From: Accumulibacter sp.
GTDB lineage: Bacteria; Pseudomonadota; Gammaproteobacteria; Burkholderiales; Rhodocyclaceae
DNA: 64,000 bases
Reading direction: 5' to 3'
Assembly: GCF_036625195.1 (NCBI RefSeq)
Contig: NZ_JAZKUG010000001.1
Span: 4,340,001-4,404,000, forward strand
The translations under genes and the position numbers were made by a program. How positions within the stretch are numbered: position 1 is the stretch's first letter; each line of letters starts with the position of its first letter. Below, piece by piece: positions 16,951 to 28,232 of the stretch. Below the pieces are notes generated by a model. That model was not told the DNA's origin. It saw only the letters and a program-made list of their open reading frames with translations, and ran no database searches.

Positions 16951-18436
16951 CGGTCGCCCCCGTCAGCCGGTCGTAGGGTTCCAGCCGATGCGGCCAGACC
17001 GGCGTATCGCGGCGCTGCAGGTGCTCGGGCAAGGGGATCTCGACCGGTGGCGGCCGGTCGGTCGCTTCGCGCCGGCGCTCCAGCGCCAGGCGCACCGCAT
17101 TCGGGTGCGGCACCTGACGGGCCAAGGCCTCCTCGATGCCCGCCCGCAACTCGCTTGCACCGTAGCGATCGAGCAGACGCAACAGCGCCGCCGTGATCGT
17201 TCCCAGATTCGCCCCCCGGCCGGCCGCCTGGACGAGCAACTCCCGGCTTTCCGGTACCGCCCGCGTCAGCCGGTCGGTCCCCCGGTGCAGACTCGCTTGG
17301 TGCTTCTGTTCGACCAGCGTCGCGATATGGGCGGGATCCTCGATGCACTGCCCCCGGTCATAACTGCGCCGGTGCGTCGCCAGTAGCGTCGGCCCATCGA
17401 CGATGCGCACTCGCAGCGGGTCGGCGACCACCGTCAGCGTCTGCTGCACCTGCTCCGGCGGCACCGAATAGTCATTCAGGTCGAAGCGCACATAGGGCGT
17501 CTTGCCGACCTTCACCGCCACCTGCTCATCGGTCGGATACGCATGCTCCGGCAGCGCCAGCAGATGGGCGGCTTCCAGCGCGAAGGCTTCGCGCACGCTC
17601 AGCGAAGGGTCCTCGGGGCAACGCCGGTCCGCCGCCTCTCCCGAACACCAAGCTTCCGCCCGTGCATTGAGGTCCGCCAGATCCAGGAAGCTGCGACCGG
17701 CGAAGAAGGCTTCGCGAACATAGCGAATGGCCCTTTCCACGCGCCCCTTCTCATTGCCCCGCGCGATCGCCACCGGGCGAGGCTCGTAGCGATAATGACC
17801 GGCGAACTGCAGTAGGGTGGGATTGAAACGGATCGCCTGCCCTTGTCGCTCGAGGACGGCGCTCTTGAGGTTGTCGTACAGCAGCACTCTCGGCAGACCC
17901 CTCCAGGCGTCAAACGCTCCGACATGGCCGCGCAGGAAGTTCTCCATGCGCGCATCGAGAAAGAAGCGCAGATAGATCATGCGCGACCACGCCAGCACCA
18001 TCACGAAAGCCAGCAGTGCCCGGCGAGCGCGGCCGATTTCCAGGTGGCCGAAGTGCCCCCAATCGACCTGTGCCTGTTCGCCGGGCAGCGTCGAGAGCCG
18101 CAGGTAGGCTTCCGCCTTCGGTCGCGGACGATGCAAGGCGACCAGATGACGAAAGTGATCGGGACCGCCGGAGTAGCCGCGTTCCTTGACCATGACGTAC
18201 AGCCGCCTGGCCGTCAGGGTCGGAAACTGCGCCAGGGTCGCGTGGATCAAGGGCAGGTAGGGGTCGATGCGGGAAGGCCGCGGCGCGATGCCGGTGCGTG
18301 GCAGACCCGCCTGCGTCAGGACACGCCGGACGGTGCCATGATGGACGCCCAGCTGGCTGGCGATGGTGCCGATGCGCCAGCGCTCGGCATGGTAGTAGCG
18401 CAGAATCTGCGCTTGCGTATCAGTGGAAATGCTCAA
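16937..18436 (-). CDS. istA: IS21 family transposase IstA
   Basis: 499 residues from the TTG at 18436 (SISTDTQAQILRYYHAERWR), chosen because this is where the N-terminal HTH of the family begins; the longer frame upstream overlaps the Cys-rich ORF and looks non-coding. HTH: IASQLGVHHGTVRRVL. Catalytic DDE: VDWGHFGHLEIG, LLYDNLKSAVL, KGRVERAIRYVREAF. IstA cuts and joins the element ends. The frame is uninterrupted. Confidence 0.92.
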   Translation of the reverse strand: MSISTDTQAQILRYYHAERWRIGTIASQLGVHHGTVRRVLTQAGLPRTGIAPRPSRIDPYLPLIHATLAQFPTLTARRLYVMVKERGYSGGPDHFRHLVALHRPRPKAEAYLRLSTLPGEQAQVDWGHFGHLEIGRARRALLAFVMVLAWSRMIYLRFFLDARMENFLRGHVGAFDAWRGLPRVLLYDNLKSAVLERQGQAIRFNPTLLQFAGHYRYEPRPVAIARGNEKGRVERAIRYVREAFFAGRSFLDLADLNARAEAWCSGEAADRRCPEDPSLSVREAFALEAAHLLALPEHAYPTDEQVAVKVGKTPYVRFDLNDYSVPPEQVQQTLTVVADPLRVRIVDGPTLLATHRRSYDRGQCIEDPAHIATLVEQKHQASLHRGTDRLTRAVPESRELLVQAAGRGANLGTITAALLRLLDRYGASELRAGIEEALARQVPHPNAVRLALERRREATDRPPPVEIPLPEHLQRRDTPVWPHRLEPYDRLTGATDDPE

Positions 18437-18872
18437 CTCGGGTTCCTCTTCGATCAGGTGAGATAGCGGATGGAACCCGGCAGCTGCCCAGGAAGCCCTG
18501 CCTGAGCCAGCCCGAACAGCGCATCCCGCAGAAATGGCAGCGCACCGTCCGGGAAGGGGCGGTCGAACCGACTGCCGCCGGTTCCGGGCCCACTGCCGAG
18601 TTCGCCGGCAGTAAATCATCTGGTGCCGGTGGCATAGAACCCTGATGCGTCACATTCTGCTGACGCAGCCGGTAACGGCGGTTTCTTTCGGCATGCTTGA
18701 GGCGGCCATTCCGGCTCTTCTGGTAACGGCGGCCGGCTCCCTGGAGGGAAGCGCGGCGGGCCGCCTCGGCGCAGCCAGCAGCACAGTAGATCTGGCCCCG
18801 GTCGCAGCGGCTGCAGACGACGACCTGGGTGCGGCAGCAATGGCACAGGAAGAGTCGGCCGGTGGCTTCCAT
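18420..18872 (-). CDS. Cys-rich zinc-ribbon-like ORF of the IS21 element
   Basis: 150 residues. The N-terminal 80 look real: CHCCRTQVVVCSRCDRGQIY then CAAGCAEAARR, with paired cysteines spaced as in a zinc ribbon, followed by a basic helix (RRYQKSRNGRLKHAERNRRY). Similar ORFs sit before istA in related elements, as far as I recall. The last 70 residues are less convincing, and the 3' end overlaps the istA start by 17 bp. It probably binds DNA or a transposition partner; this is inference. Confidence 0.65.
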   Translation of the reverse strand: MEATGRLFLCHCCRTQVVVCSRCDRGQIYCAAGCAEAARRASLQGAGRRYQKSRNGRLKHAERNRRYRLRQQNVTHQGSMPPAPDDLLPANSAVGPEPAAVGSTAPSRTVRCHFCGMRCSGWLRQGFLGSCRVPSAISPDRRGTRVEHFH

Positions 18873-18906
18873 TGGCGGTTCCCGTCACGCCAATGAGCTA
18901 TCGACA

Positions 18907-19109
18907 GGAAGACGCCGCTCGTGAAATACTCTCCCTGCACCCGTGCCCAGCACGGTGTGGGGCACGACATCGGCGTGGACTTTGCGGGTTTGGCCGGTGT
19001 CGTGCCCGTTCTCCTTGGCGGGTCCTTTTTACCGCATCGCGAGCGGGCTTATCATCCCCGCCTGCAACCCTTGGCCGCATCCGCGGCAGGTTTCCCCGAT
19101 GGCCGCCGC
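18907..19109. other. Non-coding flank of the IS21 element
   Basis: Together with the hairpin that follows it, this gap before the next feature is about 370 bp. I see no credible ORF in either strand and no promoter that stands out; the stretch reads as remnant DNA between mobile elements. Confidence 0.5.
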
Positions 19110-19170
19110 GCGGCAGGAGGGCGCGTCTCCAGTCGCCCTTCGGGCTCCTTCCGACGCGCCCTCCTGCCGC
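19110..19170. repeat. Perfect 18-bp inverted repeat, 25-bp loop
   Basis: GCGGCAGGAGGGCGCGTC (19110-19127) is exactly inverted at 19153-19170. Outside the arms, CGATGG on the left and CCATCG on the right extend the symmetry with a small bulge. It is too long and GC-rich, and lacks a U-tract, to be an ordinary terminator. A REP/palindromic repeat or the end of a lost element is more likely. Confidence 0.65.
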
Positions 19171-19279
19171 ACCATCGGTCGCCCAGCCGCCCCGAAACCC
19201 CAATCCGTCTCGACCATGGACCATCCCTCCCCGGTCACATCCTCGACCGCTCGCAGCCAGTTATCGGCGCTTCTTGACC

Positions 19280-19485
19280 ACCATTGACAGCAGAAGCAGT
19301 TCCGCACCCGATGTGCCTGGATCCGGATCGTCCGCAGGTCGATTTCCGGGAAAAAGGCTTGAGGGTCGCGCCGAGGTGGACCAGATCATCCACCAGACGT
19401 CCCATTTCCTTCCGGTGATGCTCGATCAGCCCGCCAGCTCCGCGCGCTTGGCGATCAGGGCCGCAACGACGTAGGCCTCTGCCAA
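19280..19485 (-). pseudogene. Frameshifted small helical protein
   Basis: From a TTG at 19485 (8 nt after GGGAGGAT) the minus strand reads AEAYVVAALIAKRAELAG, then hits TGA. One base later the frame continues LIEHHRKEMGRLVDDLVHLG. A second shift restores FFPEIDLRTIRIQAHRVRNC. Joined, this looks like the common small coiled protein with a LxHLDATLxLFxPE motif found beside recombination genes. Two single-base shifts make it a pseudogene. Family recognition is by memory of the motif. Confidence 0.6.
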
Positions 19486-19588
19486 AAGAAATCCTCCCGT
19501 CCAGTGAAGACGAGAGAATTCTCGTCGAGCAGGGCGTCATCCTTGCGACTGACCACGTGGAATTCCGAATTCTCGACACTTGTTGGCG

Positions 19589-19612
19589 TGTTACACTGGT
19601 CCCCGTGTAACA
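19589..19612. promoter_or_regulatory. Operator palindrome of second toxin-antitoxin pair
   Basis: TGTTACAC-N8-GTGTAACA, perfect 8-bp arms, sits 16 bp before the antitoxin ATG and overlaps where a promoter -10 or the early leader would be. This is the usual layout for antitoxin autoregulation. The AAGGAGG ribosome-binding site follows immediately. Confidence 0.65.
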
Positions 19613-19627
19613 ACACAAGGAGGCAGC

Positions 19628-19975
19628 ATGGCAACGGTCAACTTCACCGGATCCGTGGATCGCGACCTGCTCAAGCGCGCCAAGATCATCGCGGCCAAGA
19701 CCGATACCTCGGTCAATGCCCTGTTCAATGCCGAACTGCGCCACCTGGTCGAGACCTTCGAGGCGGCGGAAGCGACCGGCAACGAGAACTTCAGGCTCCT
19801 GCTCGACTTTTCGCTGGGCCGGATCGCCGACGACAAGCTCATGCAGGCGCTCGGCATCGACAGCGACGAAGATCTCTTCCTGCTGATGGCGCAAGCCCAT
19901 TTGCCAATGCCACGGCTGGCAGCGGCGGCGACGCAGGCCATGGTCGATCAGTTGCGCGCCTTGCCGACCGTTTGA
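19628..19975 (+). CDS. Putative antitoxin, ribbon-helix-helix-like N-terminus
   Basis: 115 residues from ATG 19628 after AAGGAGG. The N-terminus (MATVNFTGSVDRDLLKRAKI, then AAKTDTSVNALFNAELRHLV) has the strand plus two helices of a MetJ/Arc-type DNA-binding fold. The middle is acidic and helical (GIDSDEDLFLLMAQAHL). It ends 10 bp before a PIN-like gene and has a palindrome in front. I do not know a named family for this pair. Confidence 0.65.
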   Translation: MATVNFTGSVDRDLLKRAKIIAAKTDTSVNALFNAELRHLVETFEAAEATGNENFRLLLDFSLGRIADDKLMQALGIDSDEDLFLLMAQAHLPMPRLAAAATQAMVDQLRALPTV

Positions 19976-19985
19976 GCAGGGCGCA

Positions 19986-20510
19986 GTGGCGTCTCCCCGG
20001 GACATCACGCTGCTGCCCGATGCCGGGCCGCTGATCACGCTCGCTTACGCCGAAGCCCTCGACCTGCTGTTAAAACCGGGCTGGACCGTCGCGCTGGTCG
20101 ACATGGTCCTGCATGAGGTCACGCGCAGCCGGACGCCGACCAGCGGCAAGGTGGCGTCCTGGGCTGCTGCGGCGCAAGTCCCTGTCATTTCGACGAGGAC
20201 CTTCAGACACTTCCAGCAAGCGACGATCGAAAACCCGTCGACACGGACCCGAAACCTTGGCGAACTGGCGATTCAGGAGACGATGAACGACCTCGCCCTC
20301 CGGGTGCCGCCCACGACCGCCGTGTTCCTGTTTGAAGACCACAGGATCGCGCGCGCCAGCTTCCTGCTGCCGGAGAATTGTCGCAAGGTGAGTACGCGCG
20401 CGTTTCTGGCTTTTCTGGCGCAGCGCGGATGGATTGAATCGGCAGCAGACATCGAGCGGCGCGCGCTGCAGGCGGGGCGAGCGTTTTCGACTCTGAGATT
20501 TCCGCCATGA
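19986..20510 (+). CDS. PIN-like putative toxin
   Basis: 174 residues from a GTG. Acidic residues are placed as in PIN-like nucleases: LLPDAGPLITLAYAEAL (first Asp), VLHEVTRSR, LGELAIQETMN (Glu), and FLFEDHRIARASF (Asp). The beginning PDAGPLITLA resembles DUF3368-type PIN proteins. Its tight spacing to the upstream antitoxin supports a toxin role. An alternative is a stand-alone RNase with no toxicity. Confidence 0.6.
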   Translation: MASPRDITLLPDAGPLITLAYAEALDLLLKPGWTVALVDMVLHEVTRSRTPTSGKVASWAAAAQVPVISTRTFRHFQQATIENPSTRTRNLGELAIQETMNDLALRVPPTTAVFLFEDHRIARASFLLPENCRKVSTRAFLAFLAQRGWIESAADIERRALQAGRAFSTLRFPP

Positions 20511-20600
20511 CGGTCTGTCGCTGCCGCGGCTGCGCTGCGCGTCGTCCGCGCTGCGCGGTCGATGGATGTTGCGATGGGTTTGCTCCGTTTCGATTGGAAC

Positions 20601-23218
<2,618 letters not shown>

Positions 23219-23222
<4 letters not shown>

Positions 23223-24163
23223 GGCGGACCGCAACCGTCGGGCGACTGCTCGCCGCCCTCGGCGGCCTGCTGCTGGCTGGCACGCTGCATGCGGAAACCT
23301 GGCGCTTCGCGGCGATCGGCGACACCCCCTACAGCAGTCACGAACTGCGCGAGCTGCCGCGGATGCTCGCCGACATCGCCGCCGAGCATCCGGCGTTCAT
23401 CGTGCACGCGGGCGACCTCAAGGGCAGTCGCGAGATCTGCAGCGATACGCTGCTCGAAGCCCGCCGCGACCTTCTCGACGCCTCGCCGGCACCGCTGATC
23501 TACGTTCCCGGTGACAACGAATGGGCTGACTGCCGCCATCTCCCGGCCGGCAAGTTCGATCCGCTCGAGCGCCTGCAGAAGCTGCGGCAGCTGTTCTTTG
23601 CCGCGCCACGCTCGCGCGGACAGTCGGTGCTGCCGGTCGAGCAACAGCCCGGAGACTACCCGGAGCATCTGCGCTGGCGGCTGGGCCCGGTGCTCTTCAT
23701 CTCGCTCAACGTTCCCGGGCCGAACAACAACTTCGGTCTCGGCACGGAGCCATCCCGCGAGTTCATCGTCCGCAACCCGGTCGTCATCGACTGGTTGCGC
23801 CAGGGCTTTGCCGTCGCCCGACGTGAACGCCTCGCCGGCATCGTCATCCTCATGCAGGGCAACCCGGCATTCCGCCACCACGCCGCCGGCCTGCCGCATG
23901 CCGGCTATCGCGAGTTGCTCGACACCCTGGGCCAGGAGGCCGTCACCTTCGCCGGACAGGTGTTGCTGATCCACGGCGACACGCACTGGCAACGCATCGA
24001 CCAACCCTTGCACCATCCACTGACGAAGCAGCCGATCAGCAGCTTCACCCGCCTGGAGACTTTCGGCTCGCCGTTCATGGGCTGGGTGAAGGTCATCATC
24101 GACGAGCAGCAGCCGCAGCTCTTCCGCTTCGAGGTACACCCGCATCCGCGTCGCCTGCCCTGA
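23219..24163 (+). CDS. Secreted metallophosphoesterase-like protein
   Basis: 314 residues from a GTG that overlaps the mutS stop (GTGA). A signal peptide (about 1-25, ending HAE) precedes calcineurin-like motifs: [28 protein letters not shown] and LLIHGDTHW, which supply the Asp, His and Asn ligands of a two-metal site. The classical GNHD is replaced by GDNE, so activity may differ. Periplasmic location is inferred from the signal peptide. Substrate unknown. Confidence 0.78.
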
Positions 24164-24371
24164 GGGCGCAGAAGCCTGTCGACAGCAGCCGGCACACGCT
24201 CTAGACTTGACTGACGAAAGCGTCCGCATCGCGCTGGCCAGGAACCCTCTCGGGCTGCTGGCCGGGTTGACGGGCGAGTGCAAGCGGTCGGGCCAGGCCG
24301 ACTGGCGGGTGTGACCCCGGTCGTGACAGCCTGATCGGCACGGCTTCCTGTCGCTTCAGGAGGGATGGATC

Positions 24372-25505
24372 ATGAGACTGACCGTCTGGCTGCGCGCTGC
24401 GCTGGCTTCGCTTCTCGCCGTTCTTGCCGTGACCGCCAGCGCCGATATCGTCATTGGCCAAGTCGCCGCTTTCAGCGGCCCGCTTGCCCCCACCGGCACA
24501 CACATGCGGGCGGGTGCGCAGCTCCTGTTCGACGCCGTCAACGCCGAGGGGGGAATTCACGGTGCGCGGATTCGGCTGCTGTCGGCCGACGATGGCTACA
24601 AGACCGAAGAGACCGTCCGCCTCGCGCGCGAAATGCTCCGGAACGAGCAGCCGCTGGCCTTCATCGGCTTCGTCGGCACCGGCAACGTCGAGGCGATGCT
24701 TGACCAGAAGGTGCTCGCCGACGCCGGCATTCCGCTGATCGCCGTGCGCTCGGGCGCGGAAAGCCTGGTCCGCCGCAACGACCCCTTCCTGTTCATGACG
24801 CGCGCCAGCTACGCCGAGGAGATCGACAAGATCACCGACCAGTACGCGACCACCGGCTACAAGCGCTTCGCCGTGCTCTACCAGGACGACGCGTTCGGCA
24901 AGGGCGCCCTGGCGAGTGCGAGGGAGTCGATCCAGAAGGCGGCTGGCAGCCTCGTGGCCGAGGCAGGATACGAAAAGAACACGACCCACGTCGCCGCCGC
25001 GGTGAAGACGATCGCTGCCGCGCAGCCACAGGCGGTCATCCTGATCGCCAACACCGCCGCCAGCGCCGAGTTTCTGCAACAGTCACGTGCCGCCGGCAAC
25101 CTCGCCCAGTATGTCGCGCTGTCGGTCACCGACGCCGCCCAGGTGGTGCAGAAGATCGGTGCCGACAAGGCCGAGGGGCTGGCACTGACGCAGGTGGTGC
25201 CCGATCCGAACAGCCACACGGTGCCGCTGATCCGGGAGATCCAGCACAATTTCAGGAAGTTCAAGCCGAAGGACGTGACGCTCAACCACACCTTCGTCGA
25301 GGGCTATCTCGGCGCCAAGGTGCTGGTCGAAGCACTGCGCCGGGCAGGGCCCGAGCCGACACGGCGCAAGCTGCGTGACACGCTGGAGGGGCTGTCGCAG
25401 CATGACTTCGGCGGCGTCTTCATCAGCTTCTCGTCGCGGCGCCACGCCGGGTCGCGTTTCGTGGATATCACCATTCTCAACCGCAGCGGCAAGCTGCTGC
25501 GCTGA
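24372..25505 (+). CDS. LivJ-type ABC transporter substrate-binding protein
   Basis: 377 residues. Signal peptide of about 24 residues ending in TASA, then a type I periplasmic binding fold (IVIGQVAAFSGPLAPTGTHM, VNAEGGIHGARIRLLSADDG, AFIGFVGTGNVEAMLD). Such proteins bind branched-chain amino acids, amides or aromatic acids. No permease or ATPase genes of the system are adjacent, so it is an orphan binding protein, common in this group of bacteria, and may serve a remote transporter or a sensor. SD AGGAGGG precedes it. Confidence 0.85.
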   Translation: MRLTVWLRAALASLLAVLAVTASADIVIGQVAAFSGPLAPTGTHMRAGAQLLFDAVNAEGGIHGARIRLLSADDGYKTEETVRLAREMLRNEQPLAFIGFVGTGNVEAMLDQKVLADAGIPLIAVRSGAESLVRRNDPFLFMTRASYAEEIDKITDQYATTGYKRFAVLYQDDAFGKGALASARESIQKAAGSLVAEAGYEKNTTHVAAAVKTIAAAQPQAVILIANTAASAEFLQQSRAAGNLAQYVALSVTDAAQVVQKIGADKAEGLALTQVVPDPNSHTVPLIREIQHNFRKFKPKDVTLNHTFVEGYLGAKVLVEALRRAGPEPTRRKLRDTLEGLSQHDFGGVFISFSSRRHAGSRFVDITILNRSGKLLR

Positions 25506-25521
25506 TTCGCCGCCCGCGAAC

Positions 25522-27573
25522 TCAGCCGCAGAGCAGTCGCCAGAACTCGAGCAGCAGGCGGACCGCGCCGGCGATCGACAGCGCCGTGGCCACCGACAGT
25601 GCGATCGAGAAGCCGGCCTGGCGCATGCCTATCGTGCGCAGCATCAGCGCGAAGGTCGATACACAGGGAATGTAGAAGGTGATGAAGACGAGGAAGGTGG
25701 CGATCTGCACCTCGTCGAGCGGCGGCACGATCTCGATCGTGCCCAGCGCCTGATGGATCATCAGCAGCGACAGCTCCTTGCGCAGCACGCCAAACAGGAT
25801 CGGCACGCCGAGCAGGGCCGGCAGACCCAGCCACCACTGAGTGACCGGCGACAGAGCCAAGTTGATCCATTCGTCGGCGCCGAAGTGGTCGAGCAGCGCC
25901 AGCAGGATGCTGCCCAGCACCAGCAGCGGCGTGACGATGGTGACGATGTCGCTGCACCGCTCCCAGGTCCTTGCCAGCACCGGACGCCAACGCGGCAGCG
26001 CATATGGGGGAATTTCCTGGATCAGTCCGACGGCAGCAACGTTGGCGTAGCGTCGCGCGAGCAGGCTGCCGAGCACCGTGAGAACGACGAAGGTGAGGGC
26101 GAAGATGGCGAAGACGCCGAATCCGCCAAGGTACTTGCCCCCCATCGCGAGGATGATCGCCGAGCGCGCCGAGCAGGGGACGAAGGCGAGCAGCAGCGTC
26201 GCGACGAGCCGCTCCTTGCCGCTGCTGGTTGCCGCCACCATCGAGATGGCCGGCACATTGCAGCCGAGGCCGACGAGGAACGGCGCGGCGACGCCCCCGT
26301 GCAGACCGATGCGGTGAAAGCCACGGTCGACGACAAAGGCGACGCGGTGCATGATCCCGGCTTCCTCGAGCGCCACCAGCAACAGCACCAGCGGCAGCAT
26401 GTAGGGGACGACGATGGCGATGAGACCGATCAGTCCGTCTACCACCGCCCGCCCGACCACTGCCGGGGTGGACGTGGGACGCCACTGCTGCGCCCACTCG
26501 ACGAGGGGTGCGGCGGTCCACGCGTCGATCGTGCCGCTGATTTCGAACACCACCACAAGGACCAGCGCAAAGACCAGCGTGCTGCCGAGCAGGCCCCAGC
26601 GCGGATGCAGGAAGACGCCGTCGAGCAACCGCTGCCAGCGGCCGGCAGCGGCCGTACCACCAAAGCGGCTGACGCTCTCGAAGAGGATCGCTGCCTGATG
26701 GTGGCGGTCGGCGTGCAGCTCATCCGGCAGAGGCCGCGGCAGCCGCCGCGCGGCAGCCGCACGCGCTGCCAACACCTGCGGCAGCAATTGCGGCAGATGG
26801 CTGGCCAACTCCTGCAGGAAGTACTCGTTGTTCGCCGCCAGCTGCACGCACAGGAAGGGCAGGGGAACGCGCAAGCTCTGCGCCACCGCCGGCTGCGCGA
26901 GCAGCGAGCGCAGCGGCTCCAGCGCCGCTGCGAGGTGCGGTCCCGGCGTCCGCACGGGCGGCAACGCCGGCACGCGCGCGGCCTCCAGCGCAGCGGCAAA
27001 GAGATCGGTGACACCAATTCCCATGTGCGCCACGGTCGCCCAAACCGGCACGCCGAGCTGCTCCGACAGGGCACGGCCATTCACGTAGACACCCTTGCGG
27101 CGTGCCTCGTCGACACGGTTGAGAGCGATCAGCAGCGGCTTGCCGAGCAGGCACAGTTCGAGGCTGAGTTCGAGGTCCCGTTGCAGCGCTGTCGCGTCGA
27201 CGACCTGGATGAGGACGTCGGGCGCGTCGAAGGACTCTGCCGGCAGGTCGTCCTCGTGTGCCGCCACCGCTGGCTGGCGGTCGCCCCAGAGCAGGTACTC
27301 CAGCAACCGGAGGTCACGCGACCCGGGCGCGTGCAGCGAGCCCACCGCGGGCAGATCCACCAATGAGATCTGCTCGAGCCCGATATCGACGACGCACTCA
27401 TCGCGGGCATCGCCATGGCGCAGAAGTCGGTGCTGCGGCAAAGCACTCGACGCAGCGACGAACAGGCTGCTCTTGCCCGTGCGCTGGTGGCCGACCAGCG
27501 CCACGCGCGGTCGCCGCCTGCCGCGCAGCAGGGGCTGCGGCAGCAGGATGCCGACCCTGCCCGTGTTCACCAT
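25522..27573 (-). CDS. FeoB family ferrous iron transporter, divergent G domain
   Basis: 683 residues, shorter than typical FeoB (about 770). The N-terminal GTPase domain has G1 GHQRTGKSSL, G3 DLPAVGS and G4 NRVD, each altered from the usual GNPNxGKT, DLPGxYS and NxxD patterns. The membrane part has the FeoB Gate motifs: GLGCNVPAISMVAATSSGKE and FVPCSARSAIILAMGGKY, with Cys at expected positions, and a second VLRKELSLLMI half. No feoA is nearby. Fe(II) uptake is likely, but nucleotide use could differ. Confidence 0.78.
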   Translation of the reverse strand: MVNTGRVGILLPQPLLRGRRRPRVALVGHQRTGKSSLFVAASSALPQHRLLRHGDARDECVVDIGLEQISLVDLPAVGSLHAPGSRDLRLLEYLLWGDRQPAVAAHEDDLPAESFDAPDVLIQVVDATALQRDLELSLELCLLGKPLLIALNRVDEARRKGVYVNGRALSEQLGVPVWATVAHMGIGVTDLFAAALEAARVPALPPVRTPGPHLAAALEPLRSLLAQPAVAQSLRVPLPFLCVQLAANNEYFLQELASHLPQLLPQVLAARAAAARRLPRPLPDELHADRHHQAAILFESVSRFGGTAAAGRWQRLLDGVFLHPRWGLLGSTLVFALVLVVVFEISGTIDAWTAAPLVEWAQQWRPTSTPAVVGRAVVDGLIGLIAIVVPYMLPLVLLLVALEEAGIMHRVAFVVDRGFHRIGLHGGVAAPFLVGLGCNVPAISMVAATSSGKERLVATLLLAFVPCSARSAIILAMGGKYLGGFGVFAIFALTFVVLTVLGSLLARRYANVAAVGLIQEIPPYALPRWRPVLARTWERCSDIVTIVTPLLVLGSILLALLDHFGADEWINLALSPVTQWWLGLPALLGVPILFGVLRKELSLLMIHQALGTIEIVPPLDEVQIATFLVFITFYIPCVSTFALMLRTIGMRQAGFSIALSVATALSIAGAVRLLLEFWRLLCG

Positions 27574-27728
27574 GCGGCCATCGCTCGCGCCCTCGCCGCC
27601 AGCCCGGGCGCGGCGCGGCGCGGCCGCTCAGGGCCGCCAGCCGCCGCAGACGGCGGGCAACCGCCGCTGCTCAGTCGCTGCCGTCGGCAACCAGTCTGCG
27701 AATGCCACACGGTGGCGCGACCCAGCGC

Positions 27729-28232
27729 TCAGTCCTCATCGTCCTGGTCGTCGTCGTGGGTATGGCCATGCCTGATTTCATCGGCGGTCGCCGGACGAAC
27801 CGCGGTTACCGTGCAGGTGAAGATCAGCGCCATGCCGGCCAACGGGTGGTTGCCATCGAGCACCACCTTGTCGGCGGCGATCTCGGTGACGCGGTAGATC
27901 AGGACATCCTCGTCGTCGTCCTCATCGCCGCCCTCTGGAATGCCCTCGAACTGCATGCCCACTTGTAGTTCGTCGGGGAACTGGCTCCGCGGTTCGAGCT
28001 GGACGAGCGTTGCATCGTACTCACCGAAGGCGTCGTCGGGCTGCATCCTGACCACCACCGACTCGCCGATGCGCTTGCCGTGGACGGCCTCCTCGATCAT
28101 CGGGAAAATGTCGTCGTAACCGCCGTGCAGATAGACGAGCGGTTCCTGGCCAGCATCGACCAGTTCGCCTTCGAAGTCGGTGACGCTGTAATCAAGCGTG
28201 ACGACGGTATTCTTGGCAACTTGCATGTTCAT
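27729..28232 (-). CDS. slyD: SlyD-like FKBP peptidyl-prolyl isomerase
   Basis: 167 residues from the ATG overlapping the stop of the peroxiredoxin gene (ATGA). FKBP core: VTLDYSVTDFEGELVDAG, the PLVYLHGGYDDIFPMIEEAV region, and the inserted-in-flap chaperone domain (DDAFGEYDATLVQLEPRSQF). The C-terminus has a short His/Asp tail (RHGHTHDDDQDDED), weaker than the long metal-binding tail of E. coli SlyD. A role in folding and possibly nickel handling follows from the family. Confidence 0.88.
   Translation of the reverse strand: MNMQVAKNTVVTLDYSVTDFEGELVDAGQEPLVYLHGGYDDIFPMIEEAVHGKRIGESVVVRMQPDDAFGEYDATLVQLEPRSQFPDELQVGMQFEGIPEGGDEDDDEDVLIYRVTEIAADKVVLDGNHPLAGMALIFTCTVTAVRPATADEIRHGHTHDDDQDDED

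Larger units (their letters stand above)
15888..18906 (-). mobile_element. IS21 family insertion element with two extra small ORFs
   Basis: The block holds istA, istB, a coupled 80-residue ORF after istB and a Cys-rich ORF before istA, all on the minus strand, ending in an intrinsic terminator. IS21 ends are TGT...ACA; candidate ends are TGTTGAGG at 15888 and TCGACA at 18906, giving about 3.0 kb. I could not find a target duplication flanking these, so the exact ends are tentative. All ORFs are intact, so the element may still be active. Confidence 0.7.

Noticed and set aside
15888..18906. Target-site duplication of the IS21 element.
   Set aside because: Flanks ggttgac and ggaagac are alike but not identical and their alignment depends on the assumed ends; not claimed.
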